A DNA stretch of 7,088 bases, from the NCBI GenBank assembly GCA_046758845.1, contig JBHIBA010000247.1, positions 1 through 7,088 of the forward strand, in the 5' to 3' direction. Position numbers and translations under genes: made by a program. Origin of the DNA: JBHIBA01 sp046758845. Its GTDB lineage: Bacteria > UBA8248 > JACPRG01 > G963555815. This document shows, one piece after another, positions 4,799 to 7,088 of this stretch (its first letter is position 1; each line of letters opens with the position of its first letter). A model generated the notes under the pieces. It saw only the letters and a program-made list of their open reading frames with translations. It was not told where the DNA came from and ran no database searches.

Positions 4799-7088
4799 AT
4801 GGCAGAAAGGCAACAGGAACCTGAAAAAGCTGCCAGCTACGGTGCGGAGCAGATCAGGGTCCTCGAAGGGCTTGAGGCCGTCCGCAAGCGCCCCGCGATG
4901 TACATCGGCGGCACGGGACCGGCGGGACTGCACCATCTCGTGGTCGAGGTGGTGGACAACAGCGTCGATGAGGCGATGGCAGGCTTCTGTGATCGGATCG
5001 CGGTTACCATTCACCTGGATAATAGCGTCACGGTGGTGGACAACGGCCGCGGGATCCCCGTCGATTTCCACGAGCCAACCGGTCGGCCCGCCGTTGAGGT
5101 GGTGCTGACCACTCTACACGCCGGCGGGAAATTCGACAGCTCCGCGTACAAGGTCGCGGGCGGCCTGCACGGCGTGGGCGTTTCGGTGGTGAATGCCCTC
5201 TCCGAGTGGCTCGAGGTGGAGATCTGGCGCGAGGGAAAACGTTATCTACAACGGTACGAGCGAGGCAAGCCGACGGGAGAGATCGAGCAAATTGGCAAGG
5301 CCCGGAAGGGCGGGACCCGGATTGCCTTTCTTCCGGACGGGGAAATCTTTGAGGACCGGGTCTTCAGCCTGGACACGTTGAGCAACCGGCTGCGAGAGCT
5401 CGCCTTCTTGAACAAGGGGCTTCGGATCAATCTGGTCGACGAGCGGGCCGACGAGACCCGGGAATTTTACTATACCGGGGGGATCAAGTCGTTTGTCGAC
5501 CTGCTGAACGAGAACAAAACGGTCCTTCATCCCAAGCCGATTTACATTGACGAGACGAGAAATGGAACGATTGTCGAAGTCGCCATCCAGTATAACAATG
5601 GCTACGCCGAGACGGTCTTTTCTTTTGCGAACAATATCAATACGCACGATGGAGGCACTCACCTGATCGGCTTCCGGTCGGCGTTGACGCGGACGATCAA
5701 CAGCTATGCCGCGGGCCGGGACCTTCTCAAAAACCTCAAGGCCAGCCTCACGGGCGATGACATCCGGGAGGGGCTCACCGCCGTGATCAGCGTCAAGCTT
5801 CCGAACCCCCAGTTTGAGGGACAGACGAAGGGGCGCCTGAACAATCCGGACATGAAGGGCCTGGTGGAGACGATCATCAACGACAGACTCGGTGAGTTCC
5901 TGGAGGAAAACCCTGGGATCGGCCGCCGTATCGTGGATAAAGCAGCCGAGGCGGCTCGAGCCAGGGAGGCGGCGCGCAAGGCGAAAGAGCTGGCCCGACG
6001 AAAGGGGCCCCTCGGTGACGACGATCTGCCAGGGAAGCTCGCAGACTGCGCCGAGAAGGACCCCGCCCTGAGCGAGCTTTTTCTCGTGGAGGGAGATTCA
6101 GCGGGGGGCTCGGCCAAGCAGGGCCGGGACCGGAGGTTCCAGGCCATCCTGCCCCTCAGGGGCAAGATTCTGAACACGGAGCGAGCCCGGATCGACAAAA
6201 TGCTCTCCTCGGCTGAGATTCGGGTGCTGATCTCGGCCATGGGGGCAGGGATCGAGCCCGAGTTCGACATCAGCAGGCTCCGGTATCATCGGGTCATCAT
6301 CATGACCGATGCAGATGTGGACGGAGAGCACATCCGAACGCTCCTCCTCACCTTTTTCTTCCGGCACCTCAGGCAGGTGGTGGATGATGGACACCTTTAC
6401 ATCGCCCAGCCTCCCCTCTACAAGGTGAAACGGGGCAAGACCGAGAGGTACCTGAAGGATAATCGGGCCCTGGAGGAGTTCCTGCTCGAAACGGCGGCCG
6501 AGGTGCTCAAGGTTCAGGCCGGTGCGGAAGGAGCGGTCTGGAGGGGACAGCAGCTGGTCGGTCTCCTGCGAAAGATGACCGCCTGGCAGCAATGTCGGCG
6601 TGTCCTGGAGCGGCGGGGGCGAAATCCAGATGTCATCGAAGCCCTGATCTACGTCGGGGGAACGTTACGGGGTGGACTCAAGGATAAGACGAAGGTGGCG
6701 CGACTGCGCGAACGCCTACTCAAGGCCCTGCAGGCGCAGGGCGACCAGAAAGGGGGCCTGGAGGGGGAGATAGAGTGGGACGAGGACGAAGAGGCCTATC
6801 GCCTCGTGATGATGCTGGGCAATGGGGGCCCCCGGGCGCGTTGTGTCATCGACGAAGGACTGGTGGGGTCGGTCGAATATCGCGAGTTACAGGCGGCGAC
6901 AGAAGCCCTCAAGGGCTTGGGCAAGCCGCCATTCCGGATCGAGGCTGACGGAGAGCAGGCCGAGGCCTCTTCTTGGGCAGAGCTGTACGAGGCGGCGCTC
7001 GGGCTAGCGAAGAAGGGCATGGCCATCCAGCGCTACAAGGGCCTCGGCGAGATGAACCCAGAGCAGCTCTGGCAGACCACCATGAACC
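4799..7088 (+). CDS. gyrB: DNA gyrase subunit B (C terminus cut by window edge)
   Basis: GyrB is the ATPase subunit of DNA gyrase, which introduces negative supercoils; GyrA carries the cleavage tyrosine. The 763 codons present show the GHKL ATPase site: E50-V-V-D-N54 (E. coli E42 and N46), D81-N-G-R-G85, and GGLHGVGVSVVNALS. The transducer domain follows. The TOPRIM metal-binding residues are E431 in EGDSAGG and D504-x-D506-x-D508 in MTDADVDGEHIR. Between QPPLYK (537-542) and QRYKGLGE (744-751) lies an insert of roughly 180-190 residues, as in E. coli-type GyrB, with an acidic patch EGEIEWDEDEE. QRYKGLGE marks GyrB rather than most ParE proteins. About 40 residues are probably missing beyond the right edge. 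It follows dnaN by 117 bp, without the common intervening recF. Confidence 0.97.
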   Translation, partial: MAERQQEPEKAASYGAEQIRVLEGLEAVRKRPAMYIGGTGPAGLHHLVVEVVDNSVDEAMAGFCDRIAVTIHLDNSVTVVDNGRGIPVDFHEPTGRPAVEVVLTTLHAGGKFDSSAYKVAGGLHGVGVSVVNALSEWLEVEIWREGKRYLQRYERGKPTGEIEQIGKARKGGTRIAFLPDGEIFEDRVFSLDTLSNRLRELAFLNKGLRINLVDERADETREFYYTGGIKSFVDLLNENKTVLHPKPIYIDETRNGTIVEVAIQYNNGYAETVFSFANNINTHDGGTHLIGFRSALTRTINSYAAGRDLLKNLKASLTGDDIREGLTAVISVKLPNPQFEGQTKGRLNNPDMKGLVETIINDRLGEFLEENPGIGRRIVDKAAEAARAREAARKAKELARRKGPLGDDDLPGKLADCAEKDPALSELFLVEGDSAGGSAKQGRDRRFQAILPLRGKILNTERARIDKMLSSAEIRVLISAMGAGIEPEFDISRLRYHRVIIMTDADVDGEHIRTLLLTFFFRHLRQVVDDGHLYIAQPPLYKVKRGKTERYLKDNRALEEFLLETAAEVLKVQAGAEGAVWRGQQLVGLLRKMTAWQQCRRVLERRGRNPDVIEALIYVGGTLRGGLKDKTKVARLRERLLKALQAQGDQKGGLEGEIEWDEDEEAYRLVMMLGNGGPRARCVIDEGLVGSVEYRELQAATEALKGLGKPPFRIEADGEQAEASSWAELYEAALGLAKKGMAIQRYKGLGEMNPEQLWQTTMN

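Noticed and set aside
5704..6592. Antisense open frames of 188 and 164 codons inside gyrB
   Set aside because: The translations are low-complexity (Ser/Arg/Ala-rich or without motifs) and mirror the codon pattern of gyrB.

Overview
The window carries the gene neighbourhood that surrounds the chromosomal replication origin in many bacteria, in two divergent blocks. On the minus strand, reading away from the centre, are rpmH (2911-2777), rnpA (2765-2352), yidD (2383-2150), yidC (2111-423) and the 5' part of mnmE (426 to the left edge). On the plus strand are dnaN (3578-4681) and most of gyrB (4799 to the right edge). All seven genes look intact apart from the two cut by the window edges. No mobile element, CRISPR array, tRNA or rRNA was seen.

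The 666 bp between rpmH and dnaN (2912-3577) has no convincing protein gene. It has the hallmarks of an origin: three exact copies of the DnaA-box variant TTTTCCACA (two as a tight inverted pair at 3150-3169, one at 3486-3494), AT-rich stretches beside both box sites, tandem AT-rich repeats just before dnaN, three short inverted repeats in the middle, and promoter-like sequences facing out both ways. The usual dnaA gene between rpmH and dnaN is absent, as is recF between dnaN and gyrB. This gene order is the most distinctive property of the window.

The genes serve basic cell functions. rpmH encodes ribosomal protein L34; rnpA the protein part of RNase P; yidD and yidC inner-membrane protein insertion; mnmE tRNA wobble-uridine modification; dnaN the replicative sliding clamp; gyrB the ATPase subunit of DNA gyrase. 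The left block looks like one operon: its genes are separated by 11 bp, a 32-bp overlap, 38 bp and a 4-bp overlap, behind one good sigma70-type promoter. dnaN and gyrB are separated by 117 bp holding a terminator-like hairpin with a T8 tract. If replication starts in the gap, both blocks are transcribed in the direction of fork movement.

The organism is a Gram-negative bacterium with a fairly GC-rich genome. The evidence is a long YidC with a large periplasmic domain and a GyrB with the long insert in its TOPRIM half that is typical of many Gram-negative groups. The protein sequences recall Desulfobacterota/Deltaproteobacteria, Nitrospirota or NC10/Rokubacteria-type lineages, but that is an impression from sequence style and is held with low confidence. 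I did not find a novel multi-gene system. The features most worth following up are the dnaA-less origin and the structured non-coding stretch inside it.
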